IMG/VR virus record: IMGVR_UViG_3300039098_000208
Location: 1 to 44,189 of that record
Strand: one strand, 5' to 3'
Length of the DNA stretch: 44,189 nt
DNA from: a virus
The notes under the pieces are model-generated. The model had not been told where the DNA came from. It saw only the letters and a list, made by a program, of their open reading frames with translations, and did not search any database. The position numbers were made by a program, and so were the translations under genes. Positions 1-8,918 of this stretch are shown here, one piece after another. Position 1 is the stretch's first letter; the number at the start of each line of letters is the position of its first letter.

Positions 1-174
1 CTTTTATGAATGATTGCGTTATGGAAATATAATTTTTATAAACAAATGAATTGATGCTAAGTGTAAAGTGTTAATTTTATTATAATATTTTTTTTGTGCT
101 CAATTTGAAAGTGTGGTATACAATAAAATTATAATCGAAGAGTAAATTACAGTGGATTGTAATAAATTATATGA
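1..174. other. Non-coding leader upstream of TerL
   Basis: No credible gene is visible. The stretch is very AT-rich. It has TATAAT boxes at 81-86 and 130-135; the second lies 19 bases after TTGAAA at 105-110, a weak promoter candidate reading into the terminase gene. It also contains GTATACAAT (116-124), which matches an arm of the palindromic array at 44091-44124, and TAAAGTGTT (64-72), which recurs at 32810 and 40491. If the genome is circular this segment continues the non-coding end of the window. Confidence 0.5.
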
Positions 175-2145
175 ATGCAACTAAACGGTATTAAACTCAT
201 GAGTAGAAAAAAGAATAATGATATCATAGATTTATCTTGGCGATCATCCGAGAAAAAGGCGTGGGCACCTACGGAAAAATTAGATATGATCCAATGGGGT
301 GAGAAGTATATCAAGTTAAGCGGTTCATCTGCCGAACAGGGGGCCTGGAGGGTCAAGAGGACGCCTTACTTGAGACCGCTTTTTGACTGGGCCACAGAAA
401 TGGATACTGAGACAATAGTCCTAAATAAATCTGCGCAAGTAGCCGGGACAACTTTCTTAGTGATTGCATCGCTTTACCATACCTTTCAAAGTCAGTGCAC
501 AGTCCTATTCGTACTTGCCGATCAAAAAACGTCCAAGTATATCGCTAAGGACCGTATTTTCAAAATGTCATCTCAGGAAATCCTACCACGCGGGGCGAGT
601 GATGAAGAAATTTCCTTTGTTAATGGGTCACACGTGTTAATGGCTTGGGCATCTTCCGTTTCCGGTCTCGGGTCCAGGGATTGCAAGATTGTGATAGGTG
701 ACGAAATCTGCAAGCCCGGTTATTATGTGAAAAGTAAGGAGGCCTCCCCAATTTCACTTATGCGAGAACGAACAGAATCGTATTATGAATTCAAAGTGAT
801 CTTGACTTCGACGCCAACGATACCAGATAGCAACATGGATGTCGAAATGGGGTCCTGTGATGCAGTTTATGATTGGCATGTACCCTGTCCGCATTGTGGT
901 ATCAAGCAACCGTTAAGATTTGGGCGTTGCGAGGAATTCAAGGATAATGCATACAGGGGACTGGACGGGGAGATGCATAACGTTGGGCAAATTACCTGGC
1001 AAGGCGGACGCAATGCAACGCAAGATCAAATTATGGCCGCTGGGTACACGTGTGGGACGTGCGGGAAGTTATGGTCAACAATCCAGAAAAACGATGCCGT
1101 TGAAAAAGGAATAGAAGTTCCTCGAACACAATTAATCGATAAACCTCGCAAAAAGGGATTGAGTGTGAATAGACTTTACTCTTTACTTGGAAAATCTGGG
1201 TCAATTTCTAAAATTGTGAATAATTACAAGAATTCATTCAACGATCCCGGTAAGCGGCAGGGATTCGAGAATTCAACTCTTGCTCAATCATATAAAGAGG
1301 TTGTGCTGAAAATCAGTGAGTCGGTGCTTGAACAGGCTAAGCGTCACAGTCTCGATCCACAGGTAGCGCCGGAAGGTACAATCGCACTTACATGCGGTAT
1401 CGATAATCAGAAATATGGGAGGTACTTTTGTGTTAGGGCCTGGTTTCGTGATTATACATCTTTTTTAATTCATTACGGGTATCTGGATTCTTGGATTGGA
1501 GTGGAGGATTTATTATTCAATACTCGCTATCCTGTTGGCAAAGTGGGTTCCGGTATAGATATCGGAATATGGAGAGTCGGATTAGATACTGGTGGTACAA
1601 GGTTAAATGAATCTGTAACTATGACGGAGGAGGTATATTTTTGGATTAGAAATAACATGGGGCGCGGATGTGCACTTTTTCCCGTTAAGGGATCAAGTAA
1701 TGCATTACAGGGGCGCATGAAGATTGGAAAGGTATTGGATGAGACTCCATCAGGGAAGCCATTGCAAGGAGGTATGAGATTACTGCTTATCGATACCAAC
1801 AAGGCTAAGGATGCGTATCACTATTCTGTTACTCAAGCAATATGTGATGGAACTAAAGCCGCGTACTTCCACAAAAAAACAGGTAAAGATTATTTTTCGC
1901 AAATTCGGGCAGAGCAAAAGGTAAAGAAAAAGGGTAAGATCGTATGGCATGCATTTAAAAAGGATAATCATTATTTTGATGCGGATTGTATTGCTTTAAC
2001 TTTGGCCGAACCGGATTGTCCGGGAGGAGGGGTCCATCTTGTAGCTGATGACACCGAGCGTCGCAGTACGGATATTGTAGATCAAGATGGTCAAAGAGGA
2101 CGATACCGGTCTGTGCAGAGCAAATGGATGAGTAAGGGTAGATGA
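175..2145 (+). CDS. terL: Terminase large subunit (lambda gpA type)
   Basis: A 656-aa DNA-packaging motor of the GpA family: an ATPase that drives DNA into the prohead plus a nuclease that cuts the concatemer. A divergent Walker A lies at residues 85-92 (KSAQVAGT) and Walker B at 171-177 (KIVIGDE). Two CxxC pairs (C238/C241 and C293/C296) form the zinc-binding insert typical of gpA. The C-terminal nuclease domain starts near residue 405 with acidic residues in GIDNQ (D410) and GLDTGG (D471) and another in HYFDAD near the end. Length fits the family. The start is uncertain: ATG 175 or ATG 199 (MSRKK), neither with a clear ribosome binding site. The small subunit is at the other end of the window (42355-43047), which fits a circularly permuted map. 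Confidence 0.93.
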   Translation: MQLNGIKLMSRKKNNDIIDLSWRSSEKKAWAPTEKLDMIQWGEKYIKLSGSSAEQGAWRVKRTPYLRPLFDWATEMDTETIVLNKSAQVAGTTFLVIASLYHTFQSQCTVLFVLADQKTSKYIAKDRIFKMSSQEILPRGASDEEISFVNGSHVLMAWASSVSGLGSRDCKIVIGDEICKPGYYVKSKEASPISLMRERTESYYEFKVILTSTPTIPDSNMDVEMGSCDAVYDWHVPCPHCGIKQPLRFGRCEEFKDNAYRGLDGEMHNVGQITWQGGRNATQDQIMAAGYTCGTCGKLWSTIQKNDAVEKGIEVPRTQLIDKPRKKGLSVNRLYSLLGKSGSISKIVNNYKNSFNDPGKRQGFENSTLAQSYKEVVLKISESVLEQAKRHSLDPQVAPEGTIALTCGIDNQKYGRYFCVRAWFRDYTSFLIHYGYLDSWIGVEDLLFNTRYPVGKVGSGIDIGIWRVGLDTGGTRLNESVTMTEEVYFWIRNNMGRGCALFPVKGSSNALQGRMKIGKVLDETPSGKPLQGGMRLLLIDTNKAKDAYHYSVTQAICDGTKAAYFHKKTGKDYFSQIRAEQKVKKKGKIVWHAFKKDNHYFDADCIALTLAEPDCPGGGVHLVADDTERRSTDIVDQDGQRGRYRSVQSKWMSKGR

Positions 2146-2187
2146 GTAATGTGAGTAATGAGTAATTAGTAATGAGTAATTAGTAAT
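2145..2187 (+). repeat. AGTAAT short tandem repeat
   Basis: Six copies of AGTAAT (2145, 2154, 2161, 2168, 2175, 2182) separated by 0 to 3 bases, including two near-identical 14-base units. It begins inside the TerL stop codon and runs into further TAAT-rich sequence up to about 2200. It is probably a product of replication slippage between TerL and its terminator. No function is evident. Confidence 0.8.
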
Positions 2188-2215
2188 TAATAATTAATAT
2201 TAAGAACTTGATTTG

Positions 2216-2271
2216 AATCCATTGAGTATATTCACATATTATTTATGAATATACTCAATGGATTTTTTTTT
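2216..2271 (+). terminator. Rho-independent terminator after TerL
   Basis: A perfect 19-bp inverted repeat: arms 2216-2234 and 2246-2264, loop of 11 bases, followed directly by a run of nine T. It ends TerL transcription just before the promoter of the head operon. It is one of the most convincing intrinsic terminators in the window. Confidence 0.92.
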
Positions 2272-2284
2272 ACCTATAGTTTTA

Positions 2285-2293
2285 TGGTATAAT
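2285..2293 (+). promoter_or_regulatory. Extended -10 promoter for the head operon
   Basis: TGGTATAAT at 2285-2293 is an extended -10 element (TGnTATAAT) 31 bases upstream of the gpW-like start and just after the terminator. There is no good -35 hexamer, as is common with extended -10 promoters. Separate transcription of head genes from TerL is plausible. Confidence 0.5.
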
Positions 2294-2324
2294 TTATTAG
2301 CTTTTTATTTACAAGGAGACTATT

Positions 2325-2549
2325 ATGTTTACTCAGGCCGATTTAGATAGTGTTAACCAAGCAATCCTTGATCTTGCGACAGGCGAACGAGTTGTAAGTA
2401 TTACCGTAGCAGGCAAGACAACGTCCTTCGCTTCAGTTGAACTTGCTGAATTGAAAAATATTCGCGAGGTAATAGCCGGGGATGTAACAGTTGCCACCTT
2501 ACCGAACAGAAAGCAATTTATGCTTGCTACTTCGAGAAAGGGATTATAA
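2325..2549 (+). CDS. gpW-like head-to-tail joining protein
   Basis: 74 aa with a strong AAGGAGAC ribosome binding site. In lambda, gpW (68 aa) completes the filled head so that FII and the tail can attach. Size, position between terminase and portal, and the pattern of an N-terminal helix (TQADLDSVNQAILDLATG), a short beta hairpin (VVSITVAGKTTSFAS) and a second helix (ELAELKNIREVI) all match the gpW family. It is separated from the portal by 5 bases, so co-translation is likely. Confidence 0.85.
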   Translation: MFTQADLDSVNQAILDLATGERVVSITVAGKTTSFASVELAELKNIREVIAGDVTVATLPNRKQFMLATSRKGL

Positions 2550-2554
2550 TATAA

Positions 2555-4051
2555 ATGAATAGTGATAACGGTATATTGATGGCAGACGGGACTGCGTATG
2601 AACCTGAGTATGGATTTGAAGGCGGGGCGATTGGCGGTCGCAGGCTCGGGTACTGGGGGCTCAATTCCTCTGGGCCGAATGCATTAATTCGATGTTCGTT
2701 GCAAGCTCTCAGGAGTAGATGCCATGCGCTCATTCGATCAAATCCAATTATTTCGGGTACATTTGACAGCCTCGTAAGTGATGTTGTTGGCTCAGGGCTT
2801 ATTCCGTCATTTAAAATGTTTGACAATGATGAGGAACTAAAAGAGGAATGGAATGAATGGGTACTTGACTGTGATTACGATGGAGTAAATGATTTTTATG
2901 GTTTACAGTCGCTAGTATTTCGTTCAATGGTTACTTCCGGTGAGTGCTTTGTTCTTTATTATACTGGAAAAAATCCATACGGTGAATATATTTTGAAGGT
3001 TAGATTGATTGAATCCGACCAGGTACCTGATTCCCTAAACATGTTGCTTCCCAATGGAAACATAATAGTAATGGGCATAGAATTTAATCGTCGGGGCAGA
3101 CGGGTGGCGTACCATATGTATAAAACTCACCCTCAAGACGATGAGCGTCACGATAGCCTTATTACTGAAAGGATTCTTGCCTCACGGGTTGCTCACATCT
3201 ATAGACCGTTAAGGCCTGGACAGATTCGTGGGTACCCGTTGATTGCTTCTGTTATCGTAAAGGCAAAGGATATCGATGAGGCTGTAGATGCAGAATTGAT
3301 GAGGCGCAAAACTACTGCAATGTTTGGTGGTTTTATTGAATCTGACTATAATGCAAATAATCGCAAGCTTCTTGGCAGCAAACCCCCGGGGATTAAGGAC
3401 CCCGATAACAATATGATTGCGATGGAACCAGCTACCTTTGTCGAGCTTGATCCTGGGCAGAGAGTTACACTGTCCTCACCTAAGGATGTTTCCGGGTCGT
3501 ATAATGACTGGATGTCCACTCAGCACGGAGACCTGGCACGGGGACTAAATGTGCTCAAAGAAGTATTGACTGGTGATTACAGTGGAGTTACTTTTTCGTC
3601 GGTAAGGACTGCTCTGCAAAATATCAGAAGATTGTACAGAACGTATCAGACACAGAACATTATTCATCAATTTTGCCGGCCAACAGTTACTCGCAAGTTT
3701 GAAATGGGAGTAAAATTTGATTTATTGAACGTATCAGAAAAAGATATGAGTACCCGGAAATACAGAACAATTCGTTGGCAAGCAGACGCTTGGGATTATA
3801 TTAAGCCAACTGAAGATATAGCGACAAAGGTCACGGCAATCAGGGCTGGGCTCGCGACTCGTGACACCGCACTTGCCACGATGCCTGGTGGATATGATAG
3901 TAGTATGATTGATAGTGAGAATGCTAAGCTGCAAGACAGGTCAAGCGAGCTTGGATTGGTATATGATAGTAATGCGAAACAGGCAACTCAGTATGGTCAA
4001 TTATCGGAATACGAAAAAGCTGAAGCAGAGGGAGACAAGGACGATGAGTAA
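2555..4051 (+). CDS. Portal protein (lambda gpB type)
   Basis: 498 aa. It forms the dodecameric ring at the head vertex through which DNA passes and on which the prohead assembles. N-terminal part (residues ~40-110: SRCHALIRSNPIISGTFDSL, VGSGLIPS) and the middle (SGECFVLYY, RLIESDQVPD, ASRVAHIYRPLRPGQIRGYP) are typical of the lambda-family portal. The C-terminal tail beyond residue 460 is charged and low complexity. Its last 8 bases overlap the protease start, suggesting translational coupling. Confidence 0.93.
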   Translation: MNSDNGILMADGTAYEPEYGFEGGAIGGRRLGYWGLNSSGPNALIRCSLQALRSRCHALIRSNPIISGTFDSLVSDVVGSGLIPSFKMFDNDEELKEEWNEWVLDCDYDGVNDFYGLQSLVFRSMVTSGECFVLYYTGKNPYGEYILKVRLIESDQVPDSLNMLLPNGNIIVMGIEFNRRGRRVAYHMYKTHPQDDERHDSLITERILASRVAHIYRPLRPGQIRGYPLIASVIVKAKDIDEAVDAELMRRKTTAMFGGFIESDYNANNRKLLGSKPPGIKDPDNNMIAMEPATFVELDPGQRVTLSSPKDVSGSYNDWMSTQHGDLARGLNVLKEVLTGDYSGVTFSSVRTALQNIRRLYRTYQTQNIIHQFCRPTVTRKFEMGVKFDLLNVSEKDMSTRKYRTIRWQADAWDYIKPTEDIATKVTAIRAGLATRDTALATMPGGYDSSMIDSENAKLQDRSSELGLVYDSNAKQATQYGQLSEYEKAEAEGDKDDE

Positions 4052-5264
4052 GAATAATGTTAACAATGTTAATGACAAGATGATCAAGAAAATATTTGAT
4101 GGAAAAGTGGCTATGATTGACCCTGATGATCTTGTTGCTTTCAATATTTTTGATTTATTTCAGGAAAAAGAGGACAAGATAGTTAGCCACGAAGATGTAA
4201 AAATTGTAAATATTCGTGGCGTACTGTTAAATACTGGCTGGGGTACTACTTACGGAGAGGTTCTGGGTAATATTACCAGTGCGATTGAAGAAGGATTTAC
4301 AAAAATTTTGCTAAGAATTGGCTCTCCGGGTGGTGGAGTTGCTGGTGTATTCGATACAGCTGAAGCAATTTACAATTTACGTAATGATATTGAGATCGTG
4401 AGTGTTGTGGATGATCAAGCCACGTCGGCGGCATACCTGATTGCTTCAGCTACAAGCAGGGTATATATTTCAGAAACATCAAGAGTTGGAAGTATAGGTG
4501 CTGCAATTATACATACCAGCATTGAAAAAAGTCTCGAAAAAGAGGGTCGTGATGTAACGATTATCTCATCGGGAAAGAATAAGGTTGAAGGGTCACCGTA
4601 CAAACAGTTGAGTGATGAGGCCAAGCAGCATAGGCAACAAGAAGTTGATGAGATAAGACAGCTTTTCGTTGAGCGCGTAGGAAAGTATCGTAACCTACCC
4701 ACTAAGGAGTTGCTTGATACCGAGGCAAAGGTTTTTGATGGCCATTATGCAATTGATAACAAGTTGGCAGATGAAATTATTAATGTAAAGGAACTGTTTG
4801 CCAAAGAAGGGATGATAATTGACTTATTCAGTGAAAAGGGGGGTACAGGGATGAATAAAGAGGATGTTGGGAAGGCATTGAAAGAGATGAGTATAGACGA
4901 TGTTGCGTTGGTGATGGAGTCCATGGGATACATAAGTGCTGAGCGCGCCAAGGCCGATTCGGTGAAAGCTGTTGCGGATATTAATATTAACATGGATAGC
5001 GAGGTCAAGAACAAGGTAGCTGGTTATAAGCTTGGGCATGCAAGTCATGTGAAAAGCGTTATGGAGGCTTGTGCCGTAGCCGGTATGGATATGACCGATT
5101 GCGCTAAGTACATTGATATGTCTCATAAGGAAGCCATGACTGCTATTCTTTCGGATGCAGAGAGCATGAATAAAGGGGATATCTCTACTTCATTTATTGA
5201 TGGAGACAAAGAGGGTTTCCTTGTAGCCGACGCGGTCAAGCGATACGGAAAGCAGGGTAAGTAG
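4044..5264 (+). CDS. S49-family capsid maturation protease (lambda C type)
   Basis: 406 aa from ATG 4044, chosen because GGAGACAAGG lies just upstream and the start overlaps the portal stop. An in-frame ORF extends further upstream but has no ribosome binding site. SppA/ClpP-like fold: oxyanion-loop motif RIGSPGGGVAG, then DDQATSAAYLIAS, whose serine aligns with the S49 nucleophile, and VGSIGAAI. In lambda, protein C cleaves scaffold and portal in the prohead. The C-terminal third has no protease features and matches the nested-scaffold arrangement annotated separately. Confidence 0.9.
   Translation: MSKNNVNNVNDKMIKKIFDGKVAMIDPDDLVAFNIFDLFQEKEDKIVSHEDVKIVNIRGVLLNTGWGTTYGEVLGNITSAIEEGFTKILLRIGSPGGGVAGVFDTAEAIYNLRNDIEIVSVVDDQATSAAYLIASATSRVYISETSRVGSIGAAIIHTSIEKSLEKEGRDVTIISSGKNKVEGSPYKQLSDEAKQHRQQEVDEIRQLFVERVGKYRNLPTKELLDTEAKVFDGHYAIDNKLADEIINVKELFAKEGMIIDLFSEKGGTGMNKEDVGKALKEMSIDDVALVMESMGYISAERAKADSVKAVADININMDSEVKNKVAGYKLGHASHVKSVMEACAVAGMDMTDCAKYIDMSHKEAMTAILSDAESMNKGDISTSFIDGDKEGFLVADAVKRYGKQGK
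4851..5264 (+). CDS. Nested scaffold protein (Nu3-like), in frame in the protease gene
   Basis: An internal ATG at 4851, in frame with the protease, is preceded by AAGGGGGG (4836-4843) at good spacing. It would give a separate 137-aa protein equal to the protease C-terminus. Lambda uses the same layout, with scaffold Nu3 encoded in frame inside gene C. The product is rich in charged and helical segments (MNKEDVGKALKEMSIDDVAL at the start), as expected for a scaffold. The protease would carry a scaffold-like tail that targets it into the prohead. Confidence 0.7.
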   Translation: MNKEDVGKALKEMSIDDVALVMESMGYISAERAKADSVKAVADININMDSEVKNKVAGYKLGHASHVKSVMEACAVAGMDMTDCAKYIDMSHKEAMTAILSDAESMNKGDISTSFIDGDKEGFLVADAVKRYGKQGK

Positions 5265-5328
5265 GTAAACTGGTAGTAACGGATTGAATGAATTAAAAAT
5301 AATTGAATAAGGAATGGAGGTTACTAAA

Positions 5329-5871
5329 ATGGTAAAAGTAATGAAACGAGGTCTGGAAAGCGTATTGAAGTGGGAAGAAGACGGTAAATATTCCCGTGAC
5401 GAGGTAAGCGAAAAGGCTGGGTCTGACTTGCTTGTGGGTTCCGTTGTTGAGGTTGATGGTAATGACGTGAAAGCATATGACAGCTCTGCCGATGATGCAT
5501 GTGGTTTTATGGCGGCAAGCGAAGTGTTGGTCGCTAGAGAAGCACTCATCGATCAAAAGAGTCTGGTTTTTGAGATACCTTTTGACTCTGGTGGCACTAC
5601 AGAGATTGTTGAAGCAGATGCGCTTGTAATCGGTGTCGGTGCAGACAAGGCAACCGCGGCCAAAATCACTGTTACCTCTGGAACGTGGGCAGGCGGAGAT
5701 GCTGCGGGTGTGATACACGTGTATGATCTGGTGGGTGATTTGGCGGATGGCGACGCCATTAAGGTTGGTGGCGTAGATTGTGGGACAGTTGATCTGATTG
5801 CGGGCGTGCTTGTTGTTCAGGCGATTGCAAAGCTCAAGGGTCTTGGAATTATAGCTCGGGTTGGTGCATAA
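5329..5871 (+). CDS. Head decoration protein (lambda gpD-like)
   Basis: 180 aa. An ATG at 5314 is in frame, but the GGAGG at 5316-5320 fits the ATG at 5329, so I use that. Position between scaffold and major capsid protein and the beta-rich pattern (SDLLVGSVVEVDGNDVKAYD, ACGFMAASEVLV) fit the gpD family, whose trimers clamp the expanded capsid. It is longer than lambda gpD (110 aa); the extra C-terminal part is glycine/alanine-rich (GTWAGGDAAGVIHVYDL) and may be an added outward domain. Confidence 0.75.
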   Translation: MVKVMKRGLESVLKWEEDGKYSRDEVSEKAGSDLLVGSVVEVDGNDVKAYDSSADDACGFMAASEVLVAREALIDQKSLVFEIPFDSGGTTEIVEADALVIGVGADKATAAKITVTSGTWAGGDAAGVIHVYDLVGDLADGDAIKVGGVDCGTVDLIAGVLVVQAIAKLKGLGIIARVGA

Positions 5872-5936
5872 GGCACGCAAGCAAATTATAATTAAGTAAA
5901 AACAAAAAAAAATAATACTATAAGGAGGTATTCAAA

Positions 5937-6944
5937 ATGCCGGAATTCATTACAATTGACGACGGTTTCGGAGTATCCGAGTTGACCGCCGCGATCAATG
6001 TACAAGAAAACAAGTACGGCCTCATGGAAAGTATGAATTTGTTTCCAGAAAAAGGTGTGTACACCCGAACAATTTCTATCGAAGAGAAGAATGGTGTCCT
6101 TACAATTCTGCCCACAGCCCCTCTTGGTGGACCGCCTACGGTTACCACAAGTGGTGGACGTCAAATAAGGAGCTTTGTTATCCCCCATGTGCCTCACGAG
6201 GGTGTCCTGCTGCCGGAAGAGTATGCCAATGTGCGTGCGTTTGGTACGGCGGCCCCCATGGCTGGTGTAAGCGAAGTGATTAATGACAAGCTTGCAGAGT
6301 ATAAGGCAAAGCTTGCGATTACCCTTGAATATCATCGTTGTGGTGCCCTGGCAGGCGAGATTCTTGATGCAGACGGTTCTGTGATTTACAATCTGTTCAC
6401 TGAATCGGGCGTCGCAGAATTCGACCAGGACTTCAAGTTTTCCGTTGCTGGTACCGATATACCTGCCGCTTGCCGTTCAGTGCGTCGGCATATCAAAAAG
6501 AGCCTTAAGGGTGAGATCATGACAGGCGTTGTGGGTATCGCGGATGCCGATTTTATGGATAAGCTTCGTGCGCATCCCACGGTCAAGGAATGGTTTGTGA
6601 ATCATCCCGGTGCAGTGGCTTATGGTCAAGCCGATGAGGACGATGCTATATTTATTGGCGGTATCAAGTTCATTGAATACGTCGGTGAATCAGCAAATGC
6701 TGCTGGGGTTGCGAAGCCCTTTATCGCAGCAGATACATGTCGCTTTGCCCCTATAGGTACGGGTGCCATGAGTACCAGTGTGGCTCCAGGTGACTTTACC
6801 GAAACTATTGGGACTAAGGGCAAGCTCATGTATGCAAAGATGGTTGAGCGCAAATTTAATCGTGGATACGATATTCACGTACAGATGAATGCTTTGCCAT
6901 GGTGCAATAGACCCGCAGTGCTCGCAAAGGGTAGTTGCAGCTAA
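5937..6944 (+). CDS. Major capsid protein (lambda gpE family)
   Basis: 335 aa with a very strong ribosome binding site (AAGGAGG). Lambda gpE is 341 aa. N-terminal features of the family are visible: YTRTISIEEKNGVLTILPT and RSFVIPHVPHEGVLLPEEY, then the E-loop/P-domain region and a basic C-terminal MVERKFNRGYDIHVQMNALP with the usual LPWCNRP ending. Codon use is somewhat richer in G/C than in neighbouring genes, as expected for a highly expressed gene. Confidence 0.95.
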   Translation: MPEFITIDDGFGVSELTAAINVQENKYGLMESMNLFPEKGVYTRTISIEEKNGVLTILPTAPLGGPPTVTTSGGRQIRSFVIPHVPHEGVLLPEEYANVRAFGTAAPMAGVSEVINDKLAEYKAKLAITLEYHRCGALAGEILDADGSVIYNLFTESGVAEFDQDFKFSVAGTDIPAACRSVRRHIKKSLKGEIMTGVVGIADADFMDKLRAHPTVKEWFVNHPGAVAYGQADEDDAIFIGGIKFIEYVGESANAAGVAKPFIAADTCRFAPIGTGAMSTSVAPGDFTETIGTKGKLMYAKMVERKFNRGYDIHVQMNALPWCNRPAVLAKGSCS

Positions 6945-6973
6945 TCAATAATGAGTATTGCATGTAAATAAGT

Positions 6974-7010
6974 GTGTAGCTAGTACGATAATACGTTGTG
7001 CTAGCTACAC
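6974..7010 (+). terminator. Hairpin after the major capsid gene
   Basis: A perfect 10-bp inverted repeat GTGTAGCTAG / CTAGCTACAC (6974-6983 and 7001-7010) with a 17-base loop, 30 bases after the capsid stop. No U-run follows, so it is more likely a partial terminator or 3'-end stabiliser that lowers expression of downstream connector genes than a full stop. Confidence 0.5.
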
Positions 7011-7057
7011 AAATTGATTGTTGTAGTAAGAATCAATTAAGGGGTACTGATATCGCT

Positions 7058-8335
7058 ATGGGAAACTATATCAATAAAGCATTGGATATATTGTATTCAG
7101 ATCGTTTTCTCGGCGAATATTCAAAGAATGTTGTTTATACCCCAAAGGGCAAGCCCGGTATCGATCTCAGGGCCTTAGTCTTATCTGAAGATCCCACTTT
7201 ACAAGAAGAAGTTATTGGTGATGCTGAAATTTTTGAAATAAGGTATTCTGAATTAAATGCGAAGCCTCGAAAAGGTGATACAATTTCCATTGGTGCGGCG
7301 CAAGATGGATCTGCTATCTGGCAAATTAAGTCAGAAATCGAGGATCAAATTGAGATTAAGTCGCTGTGTGCGTTTGAAGATTATCTTTATGCGGGTAGTG
7401 CTGATGATGGAAAAGTTTACAGGTCAAATAATGCTATAAACTGGGAAACGGTTTTCGATTCAGCGAAGACATCAACGGATGCAATGTGCGTGTATGGGGG
7501 TGCATTGTATATTGCTCAGTCAGTTCCTGGTGAAATCTTGAGAACGGAAAATGGAACTGATTGGGAATCCGTATATCAAGGGTTGCCGGGTATCTTCGAT
7601 TCCGGGTATCGGTTTTGCGAATTCGATGGATATTTGTACATGAGTACACTCGATTCACCTGCGCAAATAGGACAGGAGATCAATCTGTATCGATCTGCAA
7701 CCGGGGATGCGGGAACGTGGTTATCAAGCCATATGTATATATCCAATGGCTATGACGGGGGAGCTATCAAGGAATTTAAAGGATATTTATACTACCTTCT
7801 TGGTGATATTCCTGCAACGAGACCAATGTTAGCAAGATCGTTAGATGGGGTGAGCTTTACGCCATCTTATCTAGCGTGGAATATTTCCGACATAGAAGAG
7901 TGTAATGAATACTTGTATTTTGTTACGGAAACTAATTCAGTTTATCGATCTAGTGATGGTGTTTCGTGGGGGTCCGGTACAAGGATTATACCATATGTTA
8001 CTTTTGGTCACGTTCAATTTTCAATGTATCAGGACGAATTGTATTGTAGTATTCCCGGAGACTCATTATCTTTGGAGTATGGTGGAATATTTAAAACCAG
8101 CGATGGATTGTTATGGATACAAGAATTAAGTAAAACACACAAAACTTTTGAGCCATCATCGCTTGCAATATTAAAAAACAATCTTTACACAGCCATACGT
8201 GTTTATAATAATTATAGTGAACCGGTTAAGATTTATGAAAAGGGTTACACCGTACACCATGTGACCGGTGTTCGTGGTGGGATTGCGCAGGGAACGTGGA
8301 TTATTAATACAAGCAAATCCTTTTATCGGTATTAA
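7058..8335 (+). CDS. FII-like head-tail connector interrupted by a six-bladed beta-propeller
   Basis: 425 aa from ATG 7058 (AAGGGG upstream, rather long spacing; a GTG start at 6998 is possible but sits in a hairpin). Residues 1-83 resemble the lambda FII connector, ending in the strand PRKGDTISIGA. Residues ~84-395 are a beta-propeller with six repeats of roughly 50 residues carrying RSNNAINW, RTENGTDW, RSATGDAGTW, RSLDGVSF, RSSDGVSW and KTSDGLLW. The last ~30 residues (YTVHHVTGVRGG, GTWIIN) look like the remaining strands of FII, so the propeller appears inserted in a hairpin loop of the connector. The gene lies exactly where FII lies in lambda. The propeller is homologous to that at 9448. 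The FII assignment is inference from order and short motifs. Confidence 0.7.
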   Translation: MGNYINKALDILYSDRFLGEYSKNVVYTPKGKPGIDLRALVLSEDPTLQEEVIGDAEIFEIRYSELNAKPRKGDTISIGAAQDGSAIWQIKSEIEDQIEIKSLCAFEDYLYAGSADDGKVYRSNNAINWETVFDSAKTSTDAMCVYGGALYIAQSVPGEILRTENGTDWESVYQGLPGIFDSGYRFCEFDGYLYMSTLDSPAQIGQEINLYRSATGDAGTWLSSHMYISNGYDGGAIKEFKGYLYYLLGDIPATRPMLARSLDGVSFTPSYLAWNISDIEECNEYLYFVTETNSVYRSSDGVSWGSGTRIIPYVTFGHVQFSMYQDELYCSIPGDSLSLEYGGIFKTSDGLLWIQELSKTHKTFEPSSLAILKNNLYTAIRVYNNYSEPVKIYEKGYTVHHVTGVRGGIAQGTWIINTSKSFYRY

Positions 8336-8336
8336 A

Positions 8337-8918
8337 ATGTTACAATTTTCAGCAAAAATTCTAAAAGGTTACCTTAAAACTGTTGAAGGCGTTGACAAAC
8401 AACTCACCGGTGCTGTTCTTACCGGATTGCGAAAAGAAGGGTATCGAATATACAAAGAGACAAAAGATGGATTGATATCTGGTAATTTGGGTTTAAGGAA
8501 TCGGGTTACATATAAAAATAAATTAATTATAGGTAAAAGGAAAAGGGATAAAAGATTTAAACGTCAAGTAAGTGCAAGTAAACCATTATTACGTTTACAT
8601 CAAGGAGTTTTATATAAAGTTGATAAAGAGAGGCTCAAGGTTCGTATCGGTTTTCTGGGTGAAGGATGGAAGATGACCAATTGGCGTAACCTCGCGCTTG
8701 ACCATGCTGATGGATACAGTTTTAATCCCTCAAAAAATTATCGAAATTCTTTACACCGACGAGGAATACATCTTCGTAAATCAACAATGAGTATAAAAGT
8801 TCCACGACGATGGATCATGGGTGCAGTGATGCAGGGAAATAAAAATGATAAGATTGCATACAATGTGAAAAGACAATTTGAACTTAGAATGAAAGGGTAT
8901 GCAGGATATAAATCATGA
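8337..8918 (+). CDS. Minor tail protein Z-like
   Basis: 193 aa, starting 1 base after the connector stop. The protein is very basic (many KR pairs, e.g. IIGKRKRDKRFKRQ), helical at its N-terminus (VDKQLTGAVLTGLRKEGYRIYKETKDGL) and has the RHVP-like ending seen in gpZ/HK97 gp10-type tail-completion proteins (STMSIKVPRRWIMGAVMQ). Position between FII and U analogues is the main support. Its likely role is in joining or completing the tail at its head-proximal end. Confidence 0.65.
   Translation: MLQFSAKILKGYLKTVEGVDKQLTGAVLTGLRKEGYRIYKETKDGLISGNLGLRNRVTYKNKLIIGKRKRDKRFKRQVSASKPLLRLHQGVLYKVDKERLKVRIGFLGEGWKMTNWRNLALDHADGYSFNPSKNYRNSLHRRGIHLRKSTMSIKVPRRWIMGAVMQGNKNDKIAYNVKRQFELRMKGYAGYKS

Noticed and set aside
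3909-4043. Upstream start (3909) for the S49 protease
   Set aside because: It overlaps the portal gene by 140 bases and has no ribosome binding site; ATG 4044 has GGAG and the usual short overlap.
5293-5880. Long open frames opposite the head genes (e.g. minus strand 5880-5293)
   Set aside because: They lie entirely antisense to strongly supported genes, have no ribosome binding sites and encode low-complexity or Cys/His-rich nonsense typical of shadows.
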